NCBI GenBank assembly: GCA_946997535.1 | Contig: CAMPVQ010000002.1 | Coordinates: 1 to 64,000, forward strand | DNA length: 64,000 nucleotides | DNA from: an uncultured Candidatus Saccharibacteria bacterium | GTDB taxonomy: Bacteria; Patescibacteriota; Saccharimonadia; Saccharimonadales; Saccharimonadaceae | Direction: 5' to 3' | In this document: positions 34,634-43,462 of the stretch, piece by piece | Layout: every line of letters starts with the position of its first letter | Numbering within the stretch: position 1 is the stretch's first letter | Translations under genes and position numbers: made by a program | The notes under the pieces: model-generated | Databases searched by the model: none | Told to the model about the DNA's origin: nothing | What the model saw: the letters and a program-made list of their open reading frames with translations, nothing else

Positions 34634-35884
34634 ATGTTAGACATTAAATTTATTCGCAACAATGCCGAACTCGTCCAGAAGTCGGCCGATGCGAAGGGGT
34701 ATAAAATCAACCTCAAGCGTCTCCTCGAGTTAGATGAGGCCAAGCGCAACCTTGGCCAGAAAATCGACCAAATGCGCTCTAAGCGCAACCAACTTGCAGC
34801 CGAGATGAAGGGTAAGGGCAGCAAGCCAAACCCAGAACTAGTAGCGGAAGGTAAGCAGCTCAAGGCTGACCTCGCCAAGGAAGAGTCCGACCTCAAGGAT
34901 ATCTCCACTGAGCTGACCGACCTTATCAACCAAGTGCCGAACGTCATCTTTGACGACGTCCCAATGGGCGGCGAAGAAGACAGCGTGCCTGTCAAGTACT
35001 GGGGCGACAAAAAGACCCACGGCGTGGACCACCTCGATTACGCCGTCGCGCGCGGTTGGGTTGACTTTGACCGCGGCGCCAAGGTTGCCGGCGCTAAGTT
35101 CTATTACCTCAAGAACGAGCTTGCACTCCTTGAGAACGCGCTACTCCAATTCGGTCTCAAGAAGGTGCTTGAGCACGGCTTCACCTTTATGACCGTGCCA
35201 CATATGGTCAACGGCCGCGTCTTCGCTGGCACCGGCTTCACACCGCGCACCAGCGACCAGAGCGACGAGTACTTTATTGAGCACGAAGACCTTGGCCTCA
35301 TCGCCACCGCTGAGATGTCCATCACCGGTTACCACATGGATGAAATTATCGACGAGAAGGACTTACCGATGTTCTACGCAGGCTACTCACCATGCTACCG
35401 CAAGGAAGCGGGTGCCGCCGGCAAGCACACGCGCGGCCTGTTCCGCGTCCATCAGTTTAACAAGCTAGAAATGTACGCCTTCTGCCTACCAGAGCAGAGC
35501 AAAGAGATTCACGAGAAGATTCGTGGCATCGAAGAAGAGATTTGGCAGGAACTCGGTATCCCATACCGCGTCATCAACATCGCCGCGGGTGACCTCGGCG
35601 CCCCAGCTGCCAAGAAGTACGACATTGAATACTGGAGCCCATACGACCAGACTTACCGCGAGCTCACCAGCTGCAGCAACTGTACCGACTTCCAAGCCAA
35701 CACTGTCATGACCCGCGTCCGCCGCAAAGACGGCACCATTGAGAGCTTGCACACCCTCAACGGCACTGCCATCAGCATGGCGCGCACCATGGTGGCTGTC
35801 CTCGAGAACTACACCCAAGACGGCGGCAAACTCGTGGTGCCAGAGCCACTCCGCCCATACCTTGGCGGCCGCAGCGAGCTATAG
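34634..35884 (+). CDS. serS: Seryl-tRNA synthetase
   Basis: 416 residues. Charges tRNA-Ser. The N-terminal MLDIKFIRNNAELVQ followed by a long Lys/Glu-rich coiled-coil arm (about 25-105) that grips the tRNA long arm is typical. The class II core shows TAEMSITGYHMDEI, motif 2 FRVHQFNKLEM, SCSNCTDFQ, and motif 3 LNGTAISMARTMVAVLENY. Complete relative to the usual ~420-430 residues. Confidence 0.96.
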   Translation: MLDIKFIRNNAELVQKSADAKGYKINLKRLLELDEAKRNLGQKIDQMRSKRNQLAAEMKGKGSKPNPELVAEGKQLKADLAKEESDLKDISTELTDLINQVPNVIFDDVPMGGEEDSVPVKYWGDKKTHGVDHLDYAVARGWVDFDRGAKVAGAKFYYLKNELALLENALLQFGLKKVLEHGFTFMTVPHMVNGRVFAGTGFTPRTSDQSDEYFIEHEDLGLIATAEMSITGYHMDEIIDEKDLPMFYAGYSPCYRKEAGAAGKHTRGLFRVHQFNKLEMYAFCLPEQSKEIHEKIRGIEEEIWQELGIPYRVINIAAGDLGAPAAKKYDIEYWSPYDQTYRELTSCSNCTDFQANTVMTRVRRKDGTIESLHTLNGTAISMARTMVAVLENYTQDGGKLVVPEPLRPYLGGRSEL

Positions 35885-35902
35885 TATTTATGGCTAGTGT
35901 GC

Positions 35903-35908
35903 TATAAT
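35903..35908 (+). promoter_or_regulatory. Extended -10 promoter of hpf
   Basis: TGCTATAAT followed by a short leader carrying AAGGAGGA before the ATG at 35936; the upstream in-frame start is excluded. Confidence 0.65.
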
Positions 35909-35935
35909 AGTAATATAACCTTAAGGAGGAACGCT

Positions 35936-36316
35936 ATGAGCGACAAACAGCTAAATATTGAAATCTCAGGCACTAACTACGATTTGACCAGCCGCGAGCG
36001 CGACTATATCCACAAGAAGTGTGCCAAGTTGATTGATTACATTCCACGTCACGGGCGCGAATCAGCCTTCGCTGCCGTCAAAGTGACCTTGATTAACCAG
36101 AAGAACGACAACAAGTATCAGTGTGACGTAGCTCTCACTCTGCCAGACAAAACCCTGTCGGCAAGCGAGACCGCGCCAAACGCCCTTGCTGCAATCGACA
36201 TCATCGAGCAAAAGCTCCGCGGCCAAATTCGCCGCTACAAGACCGAGCGTCGTAACGATGGCGTCCGCACTGGTGGCATTATGGCCTTCATCAAGCGCTC
36301 ACTGCGCCGCCGCTAA
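35936..36316 (+). CDS. hpf: Ribosome hibernation promoting factor (S30AE family)
   Basis: 126 residues. The beta-alpha-beta-beta-beta-alpha S30AE pattern is visible: NIEISGTNYDLTSRERDYIHKKCAKLIDYI, then VTLINQKNDNKYQCDVALTL and the helix ALAAIDIIEQKLRGQIRRYK. It would bind the 30S decoding region and inactivate ribosomes in slow growth. It is the short form without the dimerisation domain. An AAGGAGGA ribosome binding site decides the start. Confidence 0.88.
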   Translation: MSDKQLNIEISGTNYDLTSRERDYIHKKCAKLIDYIPRHGRESAFAAVKVTLINQKNDNKYQCDVALTLPDKTLSASETAPNALAAIDIIEQKLRGQIRRYKTERRNDGVRTGGIMAFIKRSLRRR

Positions 36317-36334
36317 ACTAAGTCAAGCTAAATT

Positions 36335-36362
36335 AAATCCCCTCCGCGGAGGGGATTTTTTG
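36335..36362 (+). terminator. Terminator of hpf
   Basis: AATCCCCTCC/GGAGGGGATT hairpin and a T6 tract. Confidence 0.85.
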
Positions 36363-36379
36363 TTACTAAACTTGCTACT

Positions 36380-36405
36380 AAAAAAGAGTCGTTAAGGCAC
36401 GACTC
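36380..36405 (-). terminator. Terminator of the 36419 gene
   Basis: GAGTCGT/ACGACTC hairpin followed on the minus strand by TTTTTT. Confidence 0.8.
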
Positions 36406-36418
36406 AAGCCATTTGGGC

Positions 36419-36868
36419 TTACGCCCAAGTTATTAGGTTAAAAACAGTTATGTCAAAGATTGCCAAAGCAACGCTAGAAGTCACCGAGCAGCCATGCACG
36501 GCCTCCAAATTACTTGGCGACACTGATAACAGTGAGCTCAAGCACATCAGGGCAATAATTGCTGCCACTACCATCACGTAACGATTGCAAGCAATCTTAA
36601 ATGGCGCCGCCTCAGCGAGTTTGCTATGTTTTGATGGCCGCCACATGACGTAAAACGAGCCATAAAAGCCAAGCAGTGTTAGCACTATAGCGATGCCAAA
36701 AAAGTTACTCCAAGCAACGTCTCCGCTCAGCGACCTCAGTCGCAATGCCGCGCAGACTAACATTGTCATAGCAATTTTGCTAATGAGCAAACCGAACAAA
36801 AAATACAGCCGGCAGGCAAGTGTAGACCCGCGCCACCGCTCAAAAAATCGATTCAGAACCTTAGCCAT
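36419..36868 (-). CDS. Four-helix membrane protein with GTACATTA leader
   Basis: 149 residues with four hydrophobic segments (about 20-43, 53-75, 92-114, 126-147). Family unknown. GGAGG lies 8 bases before the ATG and TGTACATTA lies just upstream of it, the same leader element as in the array at 40-58.8 kb, although the protein itself is unrelated to those. It may therefore share their post-transcriptional control. Confidence 0.75.
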   Translation of the reverse strand: MAKVLNRFFERWRGSTLACRLYFLFGLLISKIAMTMLVCAALRLRSLSGDVAWSNFFGIAIVLTLLGFYGSFYVMWRPSKHSKLAEAAPFKIACNRYVMVVAAIIALMCLSSLLSVSPSNLEAVHGCSVTSSVALAIFDITVFNLITWA

Positions 36869-36956
36869 TTTTTAACCTCCATTGCGTAATGTACATGCGC
36901 CATTGTGGCACAACGTCAATATTATAACACAATCACGCATATTACGCAAAAGCTAA
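36869..36956 (-). promoter_or_regulatory. Promoter and GTACATTA leader of the 36419 gene
   Basis: TTGCGT, 17-base spacer, TATAAT, a TTGTG/CACAA leader hairpin, then TGTACATTACGC and GGAGG. Confidence 0.65.
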
Positions 36957-37027
36957 TACTCTAGTCAAACAGGGGATGGTTGTGTTATAATTAAAACTGT
37001 ATCACATAAGTGAGGGAGAAATAATTA

Positions 37028-39949
37028 ATGCCAACCAAAGACAAAGTCCTCGGAAAGGTGTTCGGCGACCCACAAAAGAAGATTGTGAAGCGCCTACGCA
37101 AACGAGTTGACGAAATCAATGCTTTAAGCGATAAGTATGCCAATATGACTGACGCGGAACTAGCCAAACAAACGGCTATTTTGCGCCAGCGCCTAGAAGA
37201 AATTCAGCGCAAACACGCCTTGACCACAACCAAGGCAACCAAGACGACGAAAAAGTCGAGCGATGTCCTCGCGGCCGACGCCGCCGAGCGCAAGCTGGTC
37301 AACAAGCTCAGTGAAGCCGACCGCGAGCGCTACGCCAAGGTCGGTACCGCTACCATCGACGACTTCAACGCCATCGATGCCATTCGCGCGCGCCGCGCTA
37401 GCCTACGCCGCAAGGACGCCCTAAACGAAATCCTGCCTGACGCCTTCGCGCTTGTTCGCGAGATGTCGACCCGCATCCTCGGCCAGCGTCAGTACGACGT
37501 GCAGCTCATGGGTGGAATCGTCCTCCACGAGGGCAACATTGCCGAGATGCGCACCGGTGAGGGTAAGACCTTGGTCGCAACCGCGCCAATTTACCTCAAC
37601 GCCTTAACCGGCCGCGGCGTTCACATGGTGACCGTCAACGATTACCTCGCCCAGCTCCACGGCGGCTGGATGGGCAAACTCTACCACGCGCTTGGCCTCA
37701 GTACCGGCGTGATTATTAACGAGCAGAGCTTTATTTACGACCCTGAATACGAAAACACCGACCACTACGACAAGCGTATGTCGCACCTCAAGCCGTGTTC
37801 ACGCAAGGAAGCCTATGCCGCCGACATTACCTACGGCACCAACAACGAATTCGGCTTCGACTACTTGCGCGACAACATGGTGAGCGAGCCAAGCCTGTTG
37901 CGCCAGCGCGAACTAAACTTCGCCATCGTTGACGAGGTGGACTCCATTTTGATTGATGAAGCGCGCACACCGCTGATTATTTCCGCGCCAGCCGCCGACA
38001 ATCCCGACCTCTATATCAAGTTTGCCGCCATTGTCGACCAGCTCACCCCACCAAGCAAGGTGATTACCAAGCATGGCCTGATGAACCCATTCACCGGCAA
38101 GCCAATTGACCCAGACGACGACGAAGAACCGGACGGCGATTATGAGGTTGATGAGAAGCGCCACTCAGTCGCTTTGACCGACCAAGGCGTTGAGAAGGTG
38201 GAGAAGCTCCTCGGCCTGAAGAATCTCTTCTCGCCAGAGCACATCCGCAGCGTTTACCACCTTGACCAAGCCCTCAAGGCGCGCGCCCTCTTTAAGCGCG
38301 ACAAGGATTACGTAGTAACCTCTGATGGCGAAGTCATCATTGTCGATGAATTCACCGGCCGCTTGATGAAGGGTCGCCGTTATAGCGAAGGTCTCCACCA
38401 GGCAATTGAGGCTAAGGAGCACGTCACCGTGCGTCAGGAGTCCCAGACGCTCGCCACCATTTCGTTCCAGAACTACTTCCGCCTTTACGACAAGCTTTCC
38501 GGCATGACTGGTACGGCATTTACTGAGGCTGAGGAGTTCCAGCAGATTTATGGCCTCGACGTCATTCAGATTCCAACCAACCGTGTCCCACAGCGCCAAG
38601 ACCACCAAGACATGATTTTCAAGTCAGAGCGCGCCAAGATTAACTACATCGTCAAGATGGTAGCCAACTACCACAAGCAGGGGCGACCAGTGCTGATTGG
38701 TTCCGCTTCAATTGCCAAGAACGAGCTCATTAGCGCCGCTCTCGACAAGGCAGGGCTTAAGCATGAAACGCTGAACGCAAAGAACAACGAACGCGAAGCC
38801 GAGATTATCGCCCGCGCCGGTCAGCCGGGCGCCATCACCCTCGCCACCAACATTGCCGGCCGTGGTACCGATATCATGCTCGGCGAAGGCGTGGCCGACA
38901 AGGGCGGTCTCGTGGTGATTGGTTCCGAGCGTCATGAGTCGCGTCGTATCGACAACCAGCTCCGCGGTCGTTGTGGCCGTCAGGGCGACCCAGGCGACAC
39001 CTACTTCTGCGTGTCTACTCAAGACGACCTCATGCGCATTTACCAAGGCGAGCGCATTGCTTCCACCATGGAGCGCATGGGCTTCCCAGATGATGTGCCG
39101 CTAAAGAACCGCGCCCTCACCAAGATTTTGGAGGCCGCACAAAAGCGCGTGGAAGGCTTCAGCTTTGACACTCGCAAGAACGTGGTGCAGTATGATAACG
39201 TCATCAACCGCCACCGCAAGGTGGTCTACGGCATCCGCCGCAAGATTTTGAAGGGTGACGACATCTCACCAGAGATTCTTCGCCTCGCCGACGCCTTCGT
39301 TACCGACCTCTTGAAGCGTTACAACAAGAAGCGCATTGACGAAGTCACCGAGAAGTTCACTGACGTTTTCCCGCTTGATCTCAACCAAGCCAAGACTATC
39401 GCTACCATCAAGAACGACAAGAAACGTCTCGCTGCCGCCCGCAAAGCCATCCTTGCTCTCTATGACGTAAAGGAAGACGAGTTGGGCTCCGAGCTACTCC
39501 GCGGCGCCGAGCGCGAAGTCTACATGCAGGTACTCGATGTCCTCTGGATGCAGCACCTCGAGAACATGCAGCACCTCCGCGAGGGCATTCACTGGCGCAG
39601 TGTTGGCCAGCGCGACCCACTCGTGGAATACCGCATGGAGAGCCAGAAGCTATTTGAGTCTTTGCAGCACAACTTGCAGGTTGAAGTCCTTTCAGTAGTC
39701 TTTAACCTCCACCGCAACGACGTCAACGCCGACCAAGTCACCGACGACACCTATGATAGTGACCTCACCAAGGCCGCCGAAAGTGCCGTTGAGCGGGGCG
39801 TCAACGAAGCCGCAGAGCCAACCGAGAAAATCGATAGCGACGACTTTAAAGTGAAGCCACAAGACGACCAAGCCAAGAACCGCGCCCGCCGCGTGGCTCA
39901 GAAGAAGAAAAAGCAAGAGCGCCAGAACCGCAAGAAGGGCCGCAAGTAA
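37028..39949 (+). CDS. secA: Protein translocase ATPase SecA
   Basis: 973 residues. Motor of Sec secretion. Walker A MRTGEGKT (about 179-186), TYGTNNEFGFDYLRDNM, DEAD-like VDEVDSILIDEARTPLIIS, GMTGTA, and GRGTDIMLGEG then the RIDNQLRGRCGRQGDPG arginine-finger region are all present. The family's C-terminal zinc-binding SecB site is missing and replaced by a Lys/Arg-rich tail. An extra Lys/Thr-rich insertion lies at about residues 58-82. GAGGGAG lies upstream of the ATG. It is the only Sec component in the window and would export the secreted protein at 55.4 kb. Confidence 0.96.
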   Translation: MPTKDKVLGKVFGDPQKKIVKRLRKRVDEINALSDKYANMTDAELAKQTAILRQRLEEIQRKHALTTTKATKTTKKSSDVLAADAAERKLVNKLSEADRERYAKVGTATIDDFNAIDAIRARRASLRRKDALNEILPDAFALVREMSTRILGQRQYDVQLMGGIVLHEGNIAEMRTGEGKTLVATAPIYLNALTGRGVHMVTVNDYLAQLHGGWMGKLYHALGLSTGVIINEQSFIYDPEYENTDHYDKRMSHLKPCSRKEAYAADITYGTNNEFGFDYLRDNMVSEPSLLRQRELNFAIVDEVDSILIDEARTPLIISAPAADNPDLYIKFAAIVDQLTPPSKVITKHGLMNPFTGKPIDPDDDEEPDGDYEVDEKRHSVALTDQGVEKVEKLLGLKNLFSPEHIRSVYHLDQALKARALFKRDKDYVVTSDGEVIIVDEFTGRLMKGRRYSEGLHQAIEAKEHVTVRQESQTLATISFQNYFRLYDKLSGMTGTAFTEAEEFQQIYGLDVIQIPTNRVPQRQDHQDMIFKSERAKINYIVKMVANYHKQGRPVLIGSASIAKNELISAALDKAGLKHETLNAKNNEREAEIIARAGQPGAITLATNIAGRGTDIMLGEGVADKGGLVVIGSERHESRRIDNQLRGRCGRQGDPGDTYFCVSTQDDLMRIYQGERIASTMERMGFPDDVPLKNRALTKILEAAQKRVEGFSFDTRKNVVQYDNVINRHRKVVYGIRRKILKGDDISPEILRLADAFVTDLLKRYNKKRIDEVTEKFTDVFPLDLNQAKTIATIKNDKKRLAAARKAILALYDVKEDELGSELLRGAEREVYMQVLDVLWMQHLENMQHLREGIHWRSVGQRDPLVEYRMESQKLFESLQHNLQVEVLSVVFNLHRNDVNADQVTDDTYDSDLTKAAESAVERGVNEAAEPTEKIDSDDFKVKPQDDQAKNRARRVAQKKKKQERQNRKKGRK

Positions 39950-39981
39950 GGCAAACGCATTGCAGTGGTGCTAACAAAAAT

Positions 39982-40008
39982 TCCCCTCCTAGATTATCTA
40001 GGAGGGGA
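39982..40008. terminator. Bidirectional terminator between secA and the array
   Basis: TCCCCTCCTAGA/TCTAGGAGGGGA hairpin with AAAAA on its left and TTTTA further right, between convergent genes. Confidence 0.75.
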
Positions 40009-40017
40009 TGGCTAATT

Positions 40018-40983
40018 TTAAATGTCAAGATGCAGCCAGGACATCATAGTTTCTCTTGGATAAAGCACGCCAGGTAAGCCATAACTGCCTTGAATGCGAC
40101 TTTGATACTTAGTTATCTGATCGAAAAGCTTTTCGTCATCACATTTAGATTGCTTAAGATACTCAAATACCAGCCAACTATGGAGCTTATCATGGTCTGC
40201 ACGACTAGCACATAAAACCGGCTCCATGCAGTACTGCACTACCTCTCGTACTCTGCCGTCAGAACCACGCTGGCTAGTTACCATCTTAAACACCTTATCA
40301 ACGTTTTGGCGGTCAAATAACGTCATCGTATCGTCAATACACACGTCCGTCCCATATACATCCTCTATAGGCATAATATTGCTAATACCAGTGGGACTAT
40401 AGTAGTCAGCCACACCCGGAGAATGTGTGGGTTTATTGCAAGTATTTAGCACAACAAACCGGTTATCAAAACGGCTATCGACGCGATACTTTCGCCTTAG
40501 TTGACGCGCCACTGCGTCGCGTTCGTTATCCACAAGCGGAACAATAGAGACAGTTTGCAAATCAGGCTCATCAGGCTTAGCTGAATTTACAGCTTTGCCG
40601 TCCACGCGCCATCTAAGTGAGAACATCTTATTACTAAGACCATCAATTGTTGACTTGTCAACAAGCTTGCGCGGCTGATAGGTGCCGTAGTACGAAATGG
40701 GCTGATCGCTTGCTAGTGGCTTTGCAAACAATACCATACTAGTATTAATGTTACTATTATGGACAGTTTTTTCTATCATGGTTGCCAGATATACCTGACC
40801 AGGCTTACCATTCATCAGCGGTACACCTGTATCTGTATCTGAATCTACATCTAGAGCTACGCCCATCGCCTTAGCGAACTTATCCAATACTGAGGGAAGA
40901 CCCTTTTCTAGTTTGTCACGCTTTGCAAAACTAAGCTTAGACAAGTCAAACTGAGTGAAGGTATCGATCGTAATTTTAGCCAT
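40018..40983 (-). CDS. Array paralogue 1 (two-module YLFDR protein, subfamily A)
   Basis: 321 residues, soluble, no signal peptide. The C-terminal module reads NRFVVLNT..., MTLFDRQNVDKVFKMV..., then YCMEPV at about 182-265. The N-terminal module is diverged (LSFAKRDKLEKGLPSVLDKF, LMNGKPGQVYLA, MVLFAKP) and is shared only with the genes at 43463 and 45510, defining subfamily A. No homologous family is recognised. It is the last unit of the array, transcribed from its own perfect promoter. Confidence 0.85.
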   Translation of the reverse strand: MAKITIDTFTQFDLSKLSFAKRDKLEKGLPSVLDKFAKAMGVALDVDSDTDTGVPLMNGKPGQVYLATMIEKTVHNSNINTSMVLFAKPLASDQPISYYGTYQPRKLVDKSTIDGLSNKMFSLRWRVDGKAVNSAKPDEPDLQTVSIVPLVDNERDAVARQLRRKYRVDSRFDNRFVVLNTCNKPTHSPGVADYYSPTGISNIMPIEDVYGTDVCIDDTMTLFDRQNVDKVFKMVTSQRGSDGRVREVVQYCMEPVLCASRADHDKLHSWLVFEYLKQSKCDDEKLFDQITKYQSRIQGSYGLPGVLYPRETMMSWLHLDI

Positions 40984-41066
40984 TGTAAGGTACCACCTTT
41001 CGGTCGTTAGGCTACCCAGTGCAGCCTAATTGTTACTATTATACAAGCTTACGCTACATTTGTCAA
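40984..41066 (-). promoter_or_regulatory. Array leader 1: promoter, two hairpins, conserved core
   Basis: TTGACA (41061-41066), 17, TATAAT (41038-41043). Leader of ~48 bases with stem TTAGGCT/AGCCTAA, then ACC-GAAA-GGT hairpin and GGTGGTACCTTACA directly before the ATG. Confidence 0.8.
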
Positions 41067-41090
41067 TGTAATTACATAGGTAAAAATTAA

Positions 41091-41113
41091 AACCACCCCA
41101 TAGCAGGGTGGTT
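41091..41113 (-). terminator. Orphan terminator of the deleted array relic
   Basis: AACCACCCC/GGGTGGTT hairpin with one mismatch, nearly identical to the terminator at 42365-42387 but following only the relic. Confidence 0.6.
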
Positions 41114-41290
41114 AGTAGTTGGGATCAATTACAGCTTTACCGCCAAGCGGTACTCACGTTCATTTGCGCTCAGTGCCAAATTGGCGTAGTAGTGAATTAG
41201 CGGCAATGGTAACGAGTCATCCGAACGGGCTTGTCTGTAGAAGTCAATCTGGTAGCGTGGCATCATCTCACAACACACAATGCCGCCGCG
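41104..41290 (-). pseudogene. Internally deleted relic of an array paralogue
   Basis: The left part (about 41110-41225) matches the 3' end of the array gene at 42403 almost base for base (for example TTTACCGCCAAGCGGTACTC). The right part (about 41225-41290) matches an N-terminal segment of the same gene near 43010-43080 (TCAATCTGGTAGCGTGG). About 500 bases between them are missing. A GAAC shared at both ends may mark the deletion point. Promoter, start and N-terminus are absent, so it cannot be expressed as a normal member. Confidence 0.85.
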
Positions 41291-41364
41291 CTCCAAGTCA
41301 GAACAGCAAGGCTAAGCCAATAAAAATACCCCTAGCGACTATCGCTAGGGGTATTTGGTAGGGG

Positions 41365-42255
41365 TTATAGCTGAAGGTTATCTAAGTACATTCGCACAAT
41401 ACTGTGCTCGTGCAAAATTCTCGGGTTGGCAATGCAAGGCACCAGCTCCAACGATACCACATTGGCATTCAGTTCATGTGCGTACTGCGGCAACAAGACT
41501 TGGCGCGCAAGACGCTTAACTTCGGCCTCAGTTGAAGCCACCGCTGCTAGTTGCCTGACTGGCGTCATAAAGTATTCGCTCGGCGTATCGTTATAAAAAT
41601 TACGCACGTGAAGCGACTCCAGCGACTGCCGGTCGAACAAGTAAATCATACTTGTGCCGTTTTTGTCGCCAGCCATCCGGCCGTAAAACACCGCAAACCG
41701 CGACCGCTCAAATACGCCGTTATAGTACTCGCACACCGCATTATAGATGCTCTGTCGCCACTGCGGCAGCTCATCTGTCACGCGATCAATTGTCGAACAC
41801 TCCCAGCTCCGATTGTACGGCGCCGCATTCAGCACCATGCGCACATCAGTACTGCAAGTCGTCTCCAGCCAACGCAAGTAAATGTGCTCATCAGTAGTGG
41901 TCAGATTCTGCGCGTCGCGCCATTTAGCGTTAAACTGCTTGAGCTGCTGACAAACACCACGCATAATTGCGTCGCGGTCGGTGTACGGTTTTACCGTCAG
42001 ACCGCCAAACGGCATCAGCTCGTAGCGCAGGCACTTACCACCCACATCACACACGCGCCAAATCCGCCGGTAGTCCAAGCGGTCAAACAAGTAGACCAAG
42101 TTGCTCTCCGCGCCATCGGTGTCATAGACATTAATGAGCCACGGCTCGTAGCGATCACGTTCCGCACTCGCTGCTTTCACTCGAATCCGCTGCAACACAT
42201 CACCTTCATCGCCACCCTGAAGCGGCATCGGTTCAGCTATCTCCATTTTTACCAT
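41365..42255 (-). CDS. Array paralogue 2 (two-module YLFDR protein)
   Basis: 296 residues and the clearest two-module member. Module 1 has RYEPWLINVY (about 35), VYLFDRLD (54-61), RYELMPF (77-83) and NAKWRDAQ (109-116). Module 2 has RFAVFYG (186-192), IYLFDRQ (204-210) and YFMTPV (about 224). The start is the ATG immediately after the conserved leader; an in-frame ATG 36 bases upstream lies inside the leader and is rejected. Terminator hairpin at 41324-41356. Confidence 0.85.
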   Translation of the reverse strand: MVKMEIAEPMPLQGGDEGDVLQRIRVKAASAERDRYEPWLINVYDTDGAESNLVYLFDRLDYRRIWRVCDVGGKCLRYELMPFGGLTVKPYTDRDAIMRGVCQQLKQFNAKWRDAQNLTTTDEHIYLRWLETTCSTDVRMVLNAAPYNRSWECSTIDRVTDELPQWRQSIYNAVCEYYNGVFERSRFAVFYGRMAGDKNGTSMIYLFDRQSLESLHVRNFYNDTPSEYFMTPVRQLAAVASTEAEVKRLARQVLLPQYAHELNANVVSLELVPCIANPRILHEHSIVRMYLDNLQL

Positions 42256-42338
42256 TGTAATGTACCACCTTTCGGCTGTTAGGCCACCCAACGTAGCCCA
42301 ATTCCTAAGATTATATAAGATTACACCGCATTTGTCAA
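42256..42338 (-). promoter_or_regulatory. Array leader 2
   Basis: TTGACA-17-TATAAT (42333-42338, 42310-42315). Stem TTGGGCTA/TGGCCTAA, which covaries with leader 1; then GCC-GAAA-GGT and GGTGGTACATTACA before the ATG. Confidence 0.8.
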
Positions 42339-42402
42339 TGCCACTACAGAGGTGGCAAAGTTAAAACCACCCCATAGCGGGGTGGTTAGTAGTTGGAATC
42401 AA

Positions 42403-43289
42403 TTACAGCTTTACCGCCAAGCGGTACTCACATTCGTTTGCGCTCAGTGCCAAATTGGCATGATAGTGAATTAGCGGCAATGGCAATGGGTCGTCCGAAC
42501 GCTGGTCGCTACGCCATTTGGCGTTAATATGCCCGAGGTAGTAAATAGCAGCGCGCTTCACTTCATCATAGTCTGGTTCGCCAGGCAAGAGAATAGTCAT
42601 GATATCCTGCACATAGTGCTGAGGACGACAGCGGCCAACTAAATTACGTACACGACGCAAGTTTTCTTTATCTCATGACGGTCAAACAGCGACAATCGCA
42701 CCATCTTTTCACCCTCATAATCGAGCACCGCATAGTAAGCAATGTAGCGGTCTTGGCCATTTCGCCAATTGTAATTATTGCACATACGCTGCTTAAACTT
42801 CTTCACAAAAGCTTGGCTGATTTGGTCAATCAAGATACGCGGATGCGATTCTCTAGCATATAAGCCACGGTCAAGCACAGTAATGCGCGCCTCCGAACTA
42901 TCGTAATTGCTCGTAATGGCAGAGTAGGTGACATCAATATCATTTTGATTCTGAGACCACTCGCGGTCGACTTTTGAAAGACGCGACCGAATAGCCTTCA
43001 AGATGTCGTCTGAACAAGCTTGTCCATAGAGGTCAATCTGGTAGCGTGGCGCCATCTCACAACGCACAATTCCGCCGCCCTCATTGCAGACCAGTGCCGC
43101 GTAGTCAACCGACATCCGGTCAAAAATTGCCACCGTAGACACCTTCCTACTCGGGCAAGAGCAGTCATATGCAACCGCTACATAACGGTCAAGCGGGCCA
43201 TCAGGACCATAGCCCTCTTCGAGGCGCTGACGAATATTCGCCATCATACCATCGCTCAGGTTCTTCACCGATTCTACAATTTCCAACAT
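42403..43289 (-). pseudogene. Array paralogue 3, frameshifted within module 2
   Basis: A ~295-residue member broken by one missing base. The 5' frame (43289-42639) gives module 1 with DRYVAVAYD, VAIFDRMSVD, RCEMAPR, then module 2 up to LSLFDRHEIKK. Right there, in a short A tract (about 42663), the frame shifts, and NLRRVRNLVGRC and the rest continue in the other frame to a stop at 42403. One additional A would restore the full protein. The second half shows no further damage, so the lesion is recent or a sequencing error. Terminator 42365-42387. Confidence 0.8.
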
Positions 43290-43373
43290 TTAATGTACCA
43301 CCTTCCTAAGGTCTGGGGCTACCTAATGTAGCCCAATACTCTACATTATACAAGAAAAAAGCATAATTGTCAA
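43290..43373 (-). promoter_or_regulatory. Array leader 3
   Basis: TTGACA-17-TATAAT (43368-43373, 43345-43350). Stem GGGCTA/TAGCCC; the second hairpin is extended to ACCTT-AGG-AAGGT, then GGTGGTACATTAA. The change preserves pairing. Confidence 0.8.
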
Positions 43374-43462
43374 TAAGATAAGCGCTAACGTCAAGTCAAA
43401 ATCGAACAACCGACAACAAGAAAAAGCTCCTAGCGTAATGCTAGGAGCTATGGCTTTAATTA

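Noticed and set aside
41551..42282. Plus-strand frame of 243 codons opposite array paralogue 2
   Set aside because: It is antisense to a member with intact modules and includes the reverse of the conserved leader; no own start signals.
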